From Nocardia otitidiscaviarum NBRC 14405 (GTDB lineage Bacteria; Actinomycetota; Actinomycetes; Mycobacteriales; Mycobacteriaceae), in contig NZ_BAGD01000276.1 in the NCBI RefSeq assembly GCF_000308635.1, forward strand, positions 1-64,000: a stretch of DNA of 64,000 nt, in the 5' to 3' direction. This document shows, in pieces, positions 23,737 to 33,638 of this stretch. The translations under genes were made by a program, and so were the position numbers. Below the pieces are notes generated by a model that saw only the letters and a list, made by a program, of their open reading frames with translations, did no database searches and had not been told where the DNA came from. Positions within the stretch are counted from its first letter, which is position 1. Each line of letters starts with the position of its first letter.

Positions 23737-25041
23737 ATGACACTGCAATACTGGTTGCGCTGGTTGTCACTGCAGGGGGTGCCGCGGCTGGTGCTGCGCG
23801 TGCAGACGATGCGCGGCGACACCTTCGCCAAAATGATGGGGCCGCAGGGTATCTCGGATCCGCACCCGTTCATCGAGCACATCCGGGCGCAGGGCAGGCT
23901 GGTGAAGACTCCGCTGCCCTGGGCGACCTGTGACTATGAGCTGGCTCGAATGATTCTGCGGGACAGCAGGTTCGGCGTCCGCAGCTCCGCTCGCATCAAG
24001 ATTCCGGCGATACTGCAGAAGTTCGCGAATCGCGTTCCACCACCGGCGAATCCGGCCGACCCGCCGGCCATGCTGCGGTTGAATCCACCGGAGCACACCA
24101 AGATGCGCAAGCCGGTGGTCTCGGCGTTCACCCCGCGCGCCGTCGGCAGGCTGCGCGATCGGGTGGAGACCGTCACCGAGGAACTGCTCGACGCCCTGCC
24201 CTCCGGCGGCTCGGTCGACCTGGTCGAGACCTTCGCCTCGCGCGTGCCCATCGCGATCATCTTCGAGATCCTCGGCATGCCGGACTCCGACCAGGACAAG
24301 TTCCTGTTCTGGGGCGAGGAGATGACGCCGATGCTGGACGTCGGCATCTCCTGGCCCCGGTACCACCGGGCCATGCGCGCGGCGCAGGAGTTGAACGACT
24401 ACCTGGACCAGCACATCGATCGACTGCGGCGGGAACCGGGCGAGGACATCCTCAGCACTATGATCGCCAGCGGCGAATTGGATCATTACGCGCTCAAGGC
24501 CAATGCCAGCATCATCATCGGCGCCGGTTTCGAGACCACGGCCAATTTGATCGCCAGCGCCATCACCCTGCTGCTGCGACATCCCGAACAGTTGGACCGA
24601 TTGCGCGCGGAACCGGAGCTGTGGCCCAATGCGGTCGAGGAGGTTTTGCGCTATGAGCCGCCGGTATTCATCACGGCTCGCCAGGCGCTCACCGATGTCG
24701 AATTGGCGGGGGTGCCGCTGCATACGGGCGATATGATCATGCTGTCCCTGGCCGGAGCCAATCGCGACCCCGCGGTATTCGACGATCCGCAGCGATTCGA
24801 TATCACCCGTCCGAATGCCAAAGAGCACTTGGCGTTCAGCAGTGGCGTCCATTCCTGCTTCGGTGCCAATCTGGCCCGAATGGAGGCGGCGTACGCACTG
24901 CGGGCGCTGTTCGAGCGATTCCCGGATATGCAAGCGGCCGCTCCGCCGCGGCTCCGCCAGCAGCTCACATTCCGTGGTTACGGGAACGTGCCGGTCCGAC
25001 TCGGGCGGCGTGCTGGTTCCCCTCGATCCGTCGCTGGCTGA
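23737..25041 (+). CDS. Cytochrome P450
   Basis: 434-residue bacterial P450. I-helix IIGAGFETTAN, K-helix EEVLRYEPP with ExxR, haem loop FSSGVHSCFGANLAR. The ATG at 23737 is preferred over an in-frame GTG 18 codons upstream, because that GTG lies inside the promoter element and the ATG has GAGA just before it. N-terminus (MTLQYWLRWLSLQG) is somewhat hydrophobic. It has its own copy of the cluster promoter and sits between the ATP-grasp operon and the reducing PKS, so it should hydroxylate or otherwise oxidise the cluster product. Confidence 0.93.
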   Translation: MTLQYWLRWLSLQGVPRLVLRVQTMRGDTFAKMMGPQGISDPHPFIEHIRAQGRLVKTPLPWATCDYELARMILRDSRFGVRSSARIKIPAILQKFANRVPPPANPADPPAMLRLNPPEHTKMRKPVVSAFTPRAVGRLRDRVETVTEELLDALPSGGSVDLVETFASRVPIAIIFEILGMPDSDQDKFLFWGEEMTPMLDVGISWPRYHRAMRAAQELNDYLDQHIDRLRREPGEDILSTMIASGELDHYALKANASIIIGAGFETTANLIASAITLLLRHPEQLDRLRAEPELWPNAVEEVLRYEPPVFITARQALTDVELAGVPLHTGDMIMLSLAGANRDPAVFDDPQRFDITRPNAKEHLAFSSGVHSCFGANLARMEAAYALRALFERFPDMQAAAPPRLRQQLTFRGYGNVPVRLGRRAGSPRSVAG

Positions 25042-25071
25042 ATACATTTCGCGCGGCCGGTTAATTGCATT

Positions 25072-25116
25072 CCACCCGGCCGGGGGGATGTGGACGAAAA
25101 GTAATTCACATACGAT
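25072..25116 (+). promoter_or_regulatory. Cluster promoter element, site C, with -10 for the PKS operon
   Basis: CCACCCGGCCGGGGGGAT begins at 25072; ATGTGG (25088-25093) is followed after 17 bases by TACGAT (25111-25116). Downstream sequence to the PKS ATG at 25202 is AT-rich for this genome, about 80 bases of leader. Closest match to site B in both element and -10. Confidence 0.68.
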
Positions 25117-25201
25117 TTCATCGGAAGCAGATCGTGATATCCGATCGATCCGCAGGTGAAATCTGCCGATAGGCGTGCTGTTACAAAGGCGAGGCTATTC
25201 G

Positions 25202-28200
25202 ATGAATTCTGTTCACATCTCCCCGACCGATGCCATGCCGACCGAGCACGAGGGCATCGCCATCGTGGGGATCGGTTGCCGATTCCCGGGACACGTTCGC
25301 AATGTCGACGATTTCTGGCGACTCCTGCTCGACGAACGCGACGGCGTGCGCGAGGTTCCCGACGACCGGTGGACGGCGGCGGGCTTCTACGACCGGGATG
25401 CCGGACGGCCCGGACATATGCGGACCCGAACAGGCGGCTACATCGACGACGTCACCGCCTTCGACGCGCACTTCTTCGGCATCACGCCGACCGAGGCCGC
25501 CCGGATCGACCCGCAGCAGCGACTGTTCCTGGAGACGACCTGGGAAGCGCTGCAGGACGCGGGCATCGTCCCGGAACAGCTGGCCGGGACGAAGACCGCC
25601 GTGTACGCCGGGGTGTCCGGCCACGACTACGGCATCATCCAGCTCAACCCCGAGAACCGCTACCTCATCGGCGGCCACACCATGACCGGTGTCACGAACT
25701 GCATTGTGGCCAACCGTGTCTCGTACCTGCTCGACCTGCGCGGCCCCAGTATGACGGTGGACACCGCATGTTCGTCGTCCCTGGTCGCGATTCACCTGGC
25801 GTGCCGCAGCATCCGCTCCGGAGAGGCGTCGATGGCCATCGTCGGCGGCGTCAGCACCCTGCTGCTGCCCGAGGCGACCATCGGCTTCAGTCAGGGCACG
25901 TTCCTGTCGCCCGAGGGCCGGTGCAAATCGTTCAGCGAATCCGGTGACGGCTACATCCGCAGTGAGGGTTCGGGCACCGTCGTGCTCAAGCCGGTCGCCG
26001 CCGCCGTCGCCGACGGCGACCACATCTACGCGGTGATCCGCGGCAGCGCGACGAATCAGGACGGACGTACCAACGGCATGTCCGTGCCCAGCGAGGACGC
26101 GCAGGCACAGATGATCATCGACGCCTGCCGGGACGCGGGCGTCGCGCCCACCGATATCGGTTACATCGAGGCGCACGGGACGGGAACGCCCGTGGGCGAC
26201 CCCATCGAGGCGCGGGCACTGGGAAAGGTGTTGGGAGCCGGGCGAAACGGCCAGGGCCCCTGCATTGTCGGCGCGGTGAAGTCGAATGTCGGCCACCTGG
26301 AGTCGGCGGCCGGGATGGTCGGCCTCGTCAAGGCCTGCCTGGTCGTCAAGAACGGTGAGATCCCCGCGAATCTGCATGCGGAGCATCCGAATCCGACCAT
26401 CCCCTTCGCGGATTTGGGGCTGCGGCTGGCGACGGCCCGGCAGCCGTGGCCGAATGCCGGGCCGCGCCTGGCGGGGGTGAACTCGTTCGGCTTCGGCGGC
26501 TCCAATGCTCACGTGATCCTGGAGGGGCTGCCCGTCGACGGGGAACGCACCGATCCGGTCCGGGACAGCGCGGACGCCCCCGTGCTGTTCACGCTCAGCG
26601 CGAAGACCCCGGACGCGCTGCGGGCCTACGCCGACAGCTACGCCGAATTCCTGGAGCGGCCCGCCGCCGATCTGACCGCCATCGCCTCCGCACAGGCACG
26701 GACCCGCTCCCACCACGACCATCGGCTCGCCATGGTCTGCACCTCCACCGAGCAGCTGCGCGACGCCCTGCGCGATATGGCCCGTGGCTCCGCGCCCGAG
26801 GCGCTGCACAGCGGGGCGCGGTCTACCAAGACCTCCGGCGTGGCCTTCGTCTTCTCCGGCCAGGGACCGCAGTGGTGGGGCATGGCGCGCGAATTGCTGG
26901 GCCGGAGCCCGGTATTCCGGCAGACCGTGGAGCATGTAGACGCCGAACTGCGCAAACACGGCGACTGGAGCGTACTCGAGGAACTCGGCCGTGATGAGGC
27001 GGACAGCCGCATCGGTGAGACCTACATCGCGCAGCCCGCGGTGTTCGCGGTGCAGCTCGGCCTGGCGCGGCTGTGGCAGAGCTGGGGGATCGTCCCGTCG
27101 GCCGTGGTCGGACACAGCATCGGCGAGGTGGCCGCCGCCTGTGTGTCGGGGGCCTTGACCTTCGAGGACGCGGTGCGGGTCATCTTCCACCGCAGCCGGG
27201 TGCAGCAGCGCGCCTCGGGCAAGGGGAAGATGCTGGCTGTCGGCCTGCCCTCGCACGAGGCGGAGCGGCGCATCACCGGCTATCGCGGACGGGTGGAGGT
27301 CGCGGCGCTCAACGGCCCGGAATCGACCGCCCTGGCCGGTGACCCCGACGCGCTCGAGGAGATTCGGGTCGAACTGGAACGCGACCGTGTCTTCTGCCGC
27401 ATGCTCCAGGTCAGCGTGGCCTTCCACAGCCACCACATGGATCCGCTGCGCGATGAGTTGCTGTCGTCGCTGTCCGGCCTCACCTCGGGTCCGGCCGAGA
27501 TTCCGATGTATTCGACCGTGAGCGCGGACGTGGTGCCGACCGGCGGGCTCGACGCCGAATACTGGTGGCGCAATGTGCGCGAGCCGGTGCGCTTCGCGCC
27601 CACCATCGATCGGCTCATCGCCGACCAGCACCTGACCTTCGTCGAATTGGGACCGCACCCCATCCATTCCACCGCCATCGGCGAGCTGCTGGCCGGGCGG
27701 CAGGCCGAGGGCGTGGCGGTGGCGTCGCTGCACCGCAAGCAGAGCGATCGCGTCACCCTGCTGTCCTCGCTGGCGACGCTGTACACGAACGGATTCGATC
27801 CGGACTGGAATGCCGTGTACGACGGTGTCTCCGAACGTGTTCCGGTGCCGTTCTATCCGTGGCAGCGCGAAACCTATTGGCTGGAAACCCCGGTCTCACG
27901 GGAGAAGCGCTTCCCGTCGCTGGGCCATCCACTGGTGGGGGCTCGCAATCTCGCCGCCGACGACCCGGACAAGCACGTGTGGGAGTTCGTCATGGACACC
28001 GCCGTGTTCCCGTGGCTCGAGGACCATCGCGTCCAGGGGCCCATCGTCTTCCCCGGCGCCGGACACCTCGATCTGATCGTCGGCTGCGCCCAGGACGCGT
28101 TCGGTCCGGGTCGCTACTCCATCGAGAATGTCGAATTCCGGCGGCCGCTGTTCGTTTTCGATGACCGCCCGGCTCCGCTGGTCCAGGTGGTGTTGACCCC

Positions 28201-31200
28201 GTCGCTGCACTTCACCGTGTACAGCCTCCAGGACGGCGACAAGGATTGGGTCGCGCACTCGGTCGGGACGGTGCGCCGCGGCGCACCGGATACCGAACTG
28301 CCGGTACCGTTCGCGGAGTTCGGGGCGGACTGCCCGATCGAGTTCGAACCGGAGAAGGTGTTCGCGAAATTCCGGAACAACGGCCTGCAACTCGGACCGA
28401 GCTTCCGGGCCATCACCAAACTCCAGTACGGCGAGCTGCGTTCGCTCGGGCGCATCGACACCCCGGAGGCGTTGGCCGACGAGGCGCCGCGCCACACCAT
28501 CCACCCGGCGCTGCTCGACGCGTGCTTCCAGTCGCTGTCCATCGCCATGGGCAATGATCCGAATACCGAGGACAAACACCTCTACATCCCGTTCGAGGTC
28601 AAGCGTTTCAGCTTCCACGCCAAGGCGGGCAGCCGCGTCTACTGCTACGGACGCGCACACGTCTTGGACGATCTCGCCTACTGCGAGGGCGATCTCTGGC
28701 TCGTCAACGAGGACGGCACGCTGGTGGCCGAATTCGAGGGCTTCAAGGGCAAGTCGATCACCCAGAGCACGGAGGACCGCGACGCACTGTTGCAGTGGCT
28801 CTACGAGTACCGGTGGCATCCGGCCCCGGTGCGCACGAAGACCCTGCTGCCCGCCGATTTCGTGCCCGCGGACGAGGCCCTGGGCGCGGCGGCCGCACCC
28901 GTCCTCGACGAGGTGCGGAACTGGTCGGTCAATCGCGACTACCACGCCGTGACCGAGGCGGAGATGAACCGCCTGTGTATGGCCTATGTGACCGAGGGCT
29001 TCCATCAGCTGGGCATGGACTTCACGCCGGGACGGCGCTTCACCCTCGATGAGATCGCCCGGGAGCTGGGCGTGCGCGACAAGCACCGCGACTACCTCGC
29101 TCGCCTGCTGGAACTGTGCACCCGGCACGGGATCACCGGTAAGGACGGGGAGGACTGGCGGATCGAACGGGTTCCCGCCCGGGTCGATACGGCCGCCGAG
29201 CTCGCCGCGCTGCGTGAACGGCATCCCGAATGCGAGGCCGAATATCTGGTGCTGGAGCGGTGCGGTCCCCAGCAGGCCGCCGTACTGCGCGACGAGGTCA
29301 ATCCGATCGAGCTCATCTTCCCCGAGAGCGAGTTCCAATCGGTGGTCGATCTCTACGAGTCGTCGTTCTCCTTCGAGCGCTGCAATCGCACCGTCGCCGC
29401 ACTGGTCGCGGAATGCGTGCGCGGGCTGCCGAGCGATCGGCCGGTGCGGGTGCTGGAGATCGGCGCGGGCACCGCGGGCACGACCGGGTGGATACTGTCC
29501 GAGTTGCCGGCCGACCGCGCGGAATACGTGTTCACCGATATCACCCAGCTGTTCCTGGGCAAGGCGCGGCAGCGGTTCGCCGACCACGACTTCGTGGACT
29601 ACCGGATTCTCGATATCGAAACCGATATCGAGGAGCAGGGTTTCGATCCTCACTACTTCGACATCGTGGTGGCGGCGAACGTCCTGCACGCCACCGAGAA
29701 GCTGCGGACCACCCTGGACAATGTCACCCGGCTGCTCACCTCGCGCGGCCTGATGGTGATCGTCGAGGAGACGAATCCGCCGCACTGGGTCGATCTCACC
29801 TTCGGCATGACCGATGGGTGGTGGCGTTTCGCCGATCACGAGCTGCGCCCGGACTATCCCCTGATGTCGGAGGCCACCTGGCGGGAGTTCCTGCCCAGCG
29901 CGGGCTTCGAGCACGTGCAGATCTTCTCCGATATGACCGATCCGGAGCAGACCGGCTGCTCGGTCATCGTGGCGCGGACACCCGAGGTGGATCTCGAGCC
30001 GCATCAGCCGCGCGTCGAGCCGGGCGCGTGGGTGGTGCTGGCGGACGCCGACGGCGTTGCCGAACGGTATCTCGCTCTGCTCGGGGCGGCCGCCACGGAC
30101 AGTGTCGTGGTCACCCGCGGCGACGCCTACGAACAGCTCGACACCCGCGCCTTCCGAGTGGACCCGACCAGCGGCGCGGATCTCGAACGCGTACTCGGGC
30201 AGGTCCGCGACCGCGCCGGGACCGTGGCCGGGGTGCTGCACCTGTGGAACCTGGACTTCGCCGCGACGGAACTCAGCACCGAGCTGCTGGCACAGGTGGA
30301 GAGCCACGCGGCCTACAGTGTCATCGCGCTGGCGCAGGCCGTCGAGAAGTTGGATCAGCCTGTGGCACCCCGCTTCTGGGTGGCCACGTCCGGGGGACCA
30401 CTGGTGGAGCGGGCCGACAGCGTCGCGGTGTCACAGCTGCCGAGCTGGGGCATCCTCCGGGTGCTGCTGAGTGAACACAGCAGTCTGCGCGCGAAGATCA
30501 TCGACTTCGATCCGGCCGCCACCGCCGAGCGTCGGGCCGCGCAGCTCTTCGATGAACTCCTGCACGTGCGGACCGCGGAGGAGGAGGTCGCCTACCGCGG
30601 GGACATTCGCTACACCGACCGCTTCGAGCATCTCTCGCTCGCCGAATTCGAGGCATCGGTCGCGACCCCCGCCCGGGTGTCGGACGAGATCTCCTTCGCC
30701 CTGTCCGTCCCGGCCGAGCCCGGTATCGAGGAATTGCGCTACGAGCGACAGGCGCGGCCCGAACTCGGCGCGACCGAGGTCGCCATCCGGCCGGAGGCGA
30801 CCGGACTGAACTTCCGCGACATCATGCTGACCCTCGGCGCACTGTCGGAGGGAGCGACCTTCGGCGGGTTCTACGAGAGGAACCTCGGCGTGGAGTGCGC
30901 GGGCGTCGTCACGGCGGTCGGGTCCGAGGTCGAGGGCATCGTGGTCGGTGATCGCGTGATCGCCTTCGCCCGAGGCTGTTTCGGGTCGTCGGTGGTCACC
31001 GACGCGTCCCGCGTCTACCCGTCGCCGGAGCAGCTGTCGGCCGTCGAGGCCGCCACCCTGCCGATGGCCTATCTGACCGCGTGGTACGCGCTCATGGAAG
31101 TGGGCCGGTTGCGGGCGGGGGAGCGGGTGCTCGTGCATGCCGCCGCCGGTGGCGTCGGCCTGGCCGCGGTCCACATCGCCCATGCGGTCGGGGCGACCGT

Positions 31201-33637
31201 GCTGGCCACCGCGGGCAGCCCGGAGAAGCGGGACTACCTGCGCGGGCTGGGTGTGGCGGAGGTCTTCGACTCTCGTACCCTGGCCTTCGCCGACGAGATC
31301 CGGCAGCGCTGCGACGGCGTCGATCTTGTGCTGAATTCCCTTCAGGGCGAGACCATTCCGAAGAGTCTCGAACTGTTGCGCCCCCGGGGCCGATTCATCG
31401 AGATCGGCAAGAAGGACATCTACGACAACTACCAGCTGGGCCTGAAGCCGTTCGGCAACAACCTCAGCTACTCGGCCGTCGATATCGACCGGATGCTGCT
31501 GGAGGACCCGGCGCTGTGCCGGGAGTCCATGACCGCCGTGCTCGACCGCGTCGCGGCGGGAACGTTGCCAGCGCTGCCGCACACCGATTTCGGTGCCGCG
31601 GAGGTGGCGTCGGCGTTCCGCTACATGGCCACCGCCAAGCAGATCGGCAAGGTCGTCGTCGAATACGAGCCCGACAGCGAGGTCCTGGTCTATCCGACCG
31701 CGACCGACGCCGTCACCGTCGACGCCGACGGCACGTACCTGATCACCGGCGGTTACACGGGTTTCGGGCTGCGCACCGCCCAATGGCTGGTCGGCAACGG
31801 CGCGCGCACCGTGGTGCTGGTGGGCCGCCGGGCGCAGGTCGACGCGGAGAACGAGGGGCCCATCGCGGCCATGCGGGCGGCGGGTGCCACCGTGGTGCTC
31901 GAACGCGCCGACGTCTCGGTCGAGGCGGAGGTCGAGAGTCTGCTGGAACGGATCGCGTCGCTGCCGCCGCTGCGCGGGATCTACCACGCCGCCATGGTGA
32001 TCGCGGACGGGCCGTTGGCCACCATGACCGAGGCGGACTTCCTGCGCGCGGTGCGGCCCAAGGTCGACGGCGCGTGGCATCTGCACCACCACACCCGGTC
32101 GCTGGATCTGGACGCCTTCGTCATGTTCTCCTCCATGAGCTGGAATGTGGGCACCCCGGGTCAGGCGAACTACGCCGCCGCCAACGGATTCCTGGAAGCC
32201 CTCGCACTGCACCGCCGGGAACTGGGCCTGCCCGCCCTGACGGTCAACTGGGGCGCCATCGCGGAGGTCGGATTCGTCGCCCGCAACAAGCTCGACACGC
32301 TCTCCTGGCTGGGCTGGACGCCGATCTCGCCCGACCACGCCCTGGACTTCATCGGCCGGTGCCAGGCCCAAGGTGTCAACCGCGCCAGCGTCTTCGGCGT
32401 GAACTGGGCGAAGATGAATCAGGTCATGCCGATCGTGCGCAGCTCGCCGCGACTGGCCCACCTCACCGCACAGACCACCGCCGGTGCCGCGGCAGCATTC
32501 GGCACCGAGGGGTTGCGGGCCGAACTGTTCGAGCTCCCGGAACCCGAGCGCGCGCCACGGCTGGTCACCGCACTGTCGCAACAGATCTCCCGGATCTTCG
32601 ACATGCCGGTCGAGCGCCTCGCCCAGGACGTCGGGCTGACCGACCTCGGGATGGACTCGCTGATGGCGGGCCAGATCCGCAATATGCTGGCCAAACACCT
32701 CGAGATCGACTTCCCCACCATGGGTTTGATGCGCGGTCCGAGCATCGTCGAGCTCGCGGACGACGTGCTGGCCCAGCTCCTCGGCGAAACATCCGGGGCC
32801 GTGACTACTCCGGCCGTCCCGGCCACCGGCCCGGAGCGCTGGATCCGCACCGTGGTCGGCCGCTCCAACACCGCGTCGGTGCGCCTGTTCGCCCTGCCCT
32901 TCGTCGGCGGCGCGGCCTCGGTGTTCACCCCGTGGCCCAACCAGTTGCCGGAAACGGTGGAGGTGGTGGGAATCCAGTTCCCGGGCCGGGAGGACCGGAT
33001 CGAGGACGTGCCGATCGACGCCATGCCGGAGTTCGTGGCGGAGCTGGCCGAGGCCATGCTGCCCTACCTGGACCGCACCTTCGTCGTCTACGGGCACAGC
33101 ATGGGCGGACTGCTCGCCTACGAGCTCACCCGATACCTCGAACAGCAGTACAACGAGGTGCCGATGAAGCTCATCATCGGCGGCTGGCCCTCGCCGGTTC
33201 TGGTCGAGGACTACGTGCGAAACCTGAACCACGTTCGCGACGGCTTCGACCTGGCGAGCGAATCCGACAGCCGGGTGCTGGCGGTGCTGCGGGACAACAA
33301 GCTGCTCGACATCCCCGTCGAGGAGGAGGCGGCGATCATGCACTGGCTGCCCGCCATTCGCGCGGATCTGAAGATGCTGGGCGACTACCGGTTCCACAAC
33401 GGCTACACGTTGCGCGCCCCGATCTCCGTGCTGCGCGGTGCGGACGATCCGGTGTTCGAGGAGTCGCAGTTGGAGGGCTGGGGCAAGTTGACCAGCGGTG
33501 GGTTCTCGCTCACCACGGTGCCCGGCGGGCATCTGTTCATCCAGAACGCGGATCCGCGGGTCATGCGGACCATCGCGGCGGAGCTGTCCGCGGAGGACGC
33601 GTTCCCGAGTTTCACGAGCCTGGTGGAAGGGCGCTGA
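25202..33637 (+). CDS. Highly reducing PKS with C-methyltransferase and thioesterase (KS-AT-DH-CMeT-ER-KR-ACP-TE)
   Basis: 2811-residue protein in one frame. KS 20-445 (DTACSSS, EAHGTGTPVGDP, KSNVGH); AT 549-890 (GHSIGEVAAA, VAFHSHH, which suggests malonyl-CoA); DH 903-1190 (DHRVQGPIVFPGAG, LLDACFQ); CMeT 1373-1597 (VLEIGAGTAGTTG, VVAANVLHAT); structural KR-like region to about 1815; ER 1840-2153 (GVGLAAVHIAHAVGA); KR 2173-2406 (ITGGYTGFG, QANYAAANGF); ACP 2446-2533 (LGMDSLMA); TE 2546-2811 (YGHSMGGLLAYE). The order is that of fungal highly reducing iterative PKSs, with an added TE. All catalytic residues checked are present, so an iteratively built, alpha-methylated, reduced acid is expected. 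The ATG at 25202 has AAAGGCGAGG upstream. Confidence 0.95.
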   Translation: MNSVHISPTDAMPTEHEGIAIVGIGCRFPGHVRNVDDFWRLLLDERDGVREVPDDRWTAAGFYDRDAGRPGHMRTRTGGYIDDVTAFDAHFFGITPTEAARIDPQQRLFLETTWEALQDAGIVPEQLAGTKTAVYAGVSGHDYGIIQLNPENRYLIGGHTMTGVTNCIVANRVSYLLDLRGPSMTVDTACSSSLVAIHLACRSIRSGEASMAIVGGVSTLLLPEATIGFSQGTFLSPEGRCKSFSESGDGYIRSEGSGTVVLKPVAAAVADGDHIYAVIRGSATNQDGRTNGMSVPSEDAQAQMIIDACRDAGVAPTDIGYIEAHGTGTPVGDPIEARALGKVLGAGRNGQGPCIVGAVKSNVGHLESAAGMVGLVKACLVVKNGEIPANLHAEHPNPTIPFADLGLRLATARQPWPNAGPRLAGVNSFGFGGSNAHVILEGLPVDGERTDPVRDSADAPVLFTLSAKTPDALRAYADSYAEFLERPAADLTAIASAQARTRSHHDHRLAMVCTSTEQLRDALRDMARGSAPEALHSGARSTKTSGVAFVFSGQGPQWWGMARELLGRSPVFRQTVEHVDAELRKHGDWSVLEELGRDEADSRIGETYIAQPAVFAVQLGLARLWQSWGIVPSAVVGHSIGEVAAACVSGALTFEDAVRVIFHRSRVQQRASGKGKMLAVGLPSHEAERRITGYRGRVEVAALNGPESTALAGDPDALEEIRVELERDRVFCRMLQVSVAFHSHHMDPLRDELLSSLSGLTSGPAEIPMYSTVSADVVPTGGLDAEYWWRNVREPVRFAPTIDRLIADQHLTFVELGPHPIHSTAIGELLAGRQAEGVAVASLHRKQSDRVTLLSSLATLYTNGFDPDWNAVYDGVSERVPVPFYPWQRETYWLETPVSREKRFPSLGHPLVGARNLAADDPDKHVWEFVMDTAVFPWLEDHRVQGPIVFPGAGHLDLIVGCAQDAFGPGRYSIENVEFRRPLFVFDDRPAPLVQVVLTPSLHFTVYSLQDGDKDWVAHSVGTVRRGAPDTELPVPFAEFGADCPIEFEPEKVFAKFRNNGLQLGPSFRAITKLQYGELRSLGRIDTPEALADEAPRHTIHPALLDACFQSLSIAMGNDPNTEDKHLYIPFEVKRFSFHAKAGSRVYCYGRAHVLDDLAYCEGDLWLVNEDGTLVAEFEGFKGKSITQSTEDRDALLQWLYEYRWHPAPVRTKTLLPADFVPADEALGAAAAPVLDEVRNWSVNRDYHAVTEAEMNRLCMAYVTEGFHQLGMDFTPGRRFTLDEIARELGVRDKHRDYLARLLELCTRHGITGKDGEDWRIERVPARVDTAAELAALRERHPECEAEYLVLERCGPQQAAVLRDEVNPIELIFPESEFQSVVDLYESSFSFERCNRTVAALVAECVRGLPSDRPVRVLEIGAGTAGTTGWILSELPADRAEYVFTDITQLFLGKARQRFADHDFVDYRILDIETDIEEQGFDPHYFDIVVAANVLHATEKLRTTLDNVTRLLTSRGLMVIVEETNPPHWVDLTFGMTDGWWRFADHELRPDYPLMSEATWREFLPSAGFEHVQIFSDMTDPEQTGCSVIVARTPEVDLEPHQPRVEPGAWVVLADADGVAERYLALLGAAATDSVVVTRGDAYEQLDTRAFRVDPTSGADLERVLGQVRDRAGTVAGVLHLWNLDFAATELSTELLAQVESHAAYSVIALAQAVEKLDQPVAPRFWVATSGGPLVERADSVAVSQLPSWGILRVLLSEHSSLRAKIIDFDPAATAERRAAQLFDELLHVRTAEEEVAYRGDIRYTDRFEHLSLAEFEASVATPARVSDEISFALSVPAEPGIEELRYERQARPELGATEVAIRPEATGLNFRDIMLTLGALSEGATFGGFYERNLGVECAGVVTAVGSEVEGIVVGDRVIAFARGCFGSSVVTDASRVYPSPEQLSAVEAATLPMAYLTAWYALMEVGRLRAGERVLVHAAAGGVGLAAVHIAHAVGATVLATAGSPEKRDYLRGLGVAEVFDSRTLAFADEIRQRCDGVDLVLNSLQGETIPKSLELLRPRGRFIEIGKKDIYDNYQLGLKPFGNNLSYSAVDIDRMLLEDPALCRESMTAVLDRVAAGTLPALPHTDFGAAEVASAFRYMATAKQIGKVVVEYEPDSEVLVYPTATDAVTVDADGTYLITGGYTGFGLRTAQWLVGNGARTVVLVGRRAQVDAENEGPIAAMRAAGATVVLERADVSVEAEVESLLERIASLPPLRGIYHAAMVIADGPLATMTEADFLRAVRPKVDGAWHLHHHTRSLDLDAFVMFSSMSWNVGTPGQANYAAANGFLEALALHRRELGLPALTVNWGAIAEVGFVARNKLDTLSWLGWTPISPDHALDFIGRCQAQGVNRASVFGVNWAKMNQVMPIVRSSPRLAHLTAQTTAGAAAAFGTEGLRAELFELPEPERAPRLVTALSQQISRIFDMPVERLAQDVGLTDLGMDSLMAGQIRNMLAKHLEIDFPTMGLMRGPSIVELADDVLAQLLGETSGAVTTPAVPATGPERWIRTVVGRSNTASVRLFALPFVGGAASVFTPWPNQLPETVEVVGIQFPGREDRIEDVPIDAMPEFVAELAEAMLPYLDRTFVVYGHSMGGLLAYELTRYLEQQYNEVPMKLIIGGWPSPVLVEDYVRNLNHVRDGFDLASESDSRVLAVLRDNKLLDIPVEEEAAIMHWLPAIRADLKMLGDYRFHNGYTLRAPISVLRGADDPVFEESQLEGWGKLTSGGFSLTTVPGGHLFIQNADPRVMRTIAAELSAEDAFPSFTSLVEGR

Positions 33638-33638
33638 C

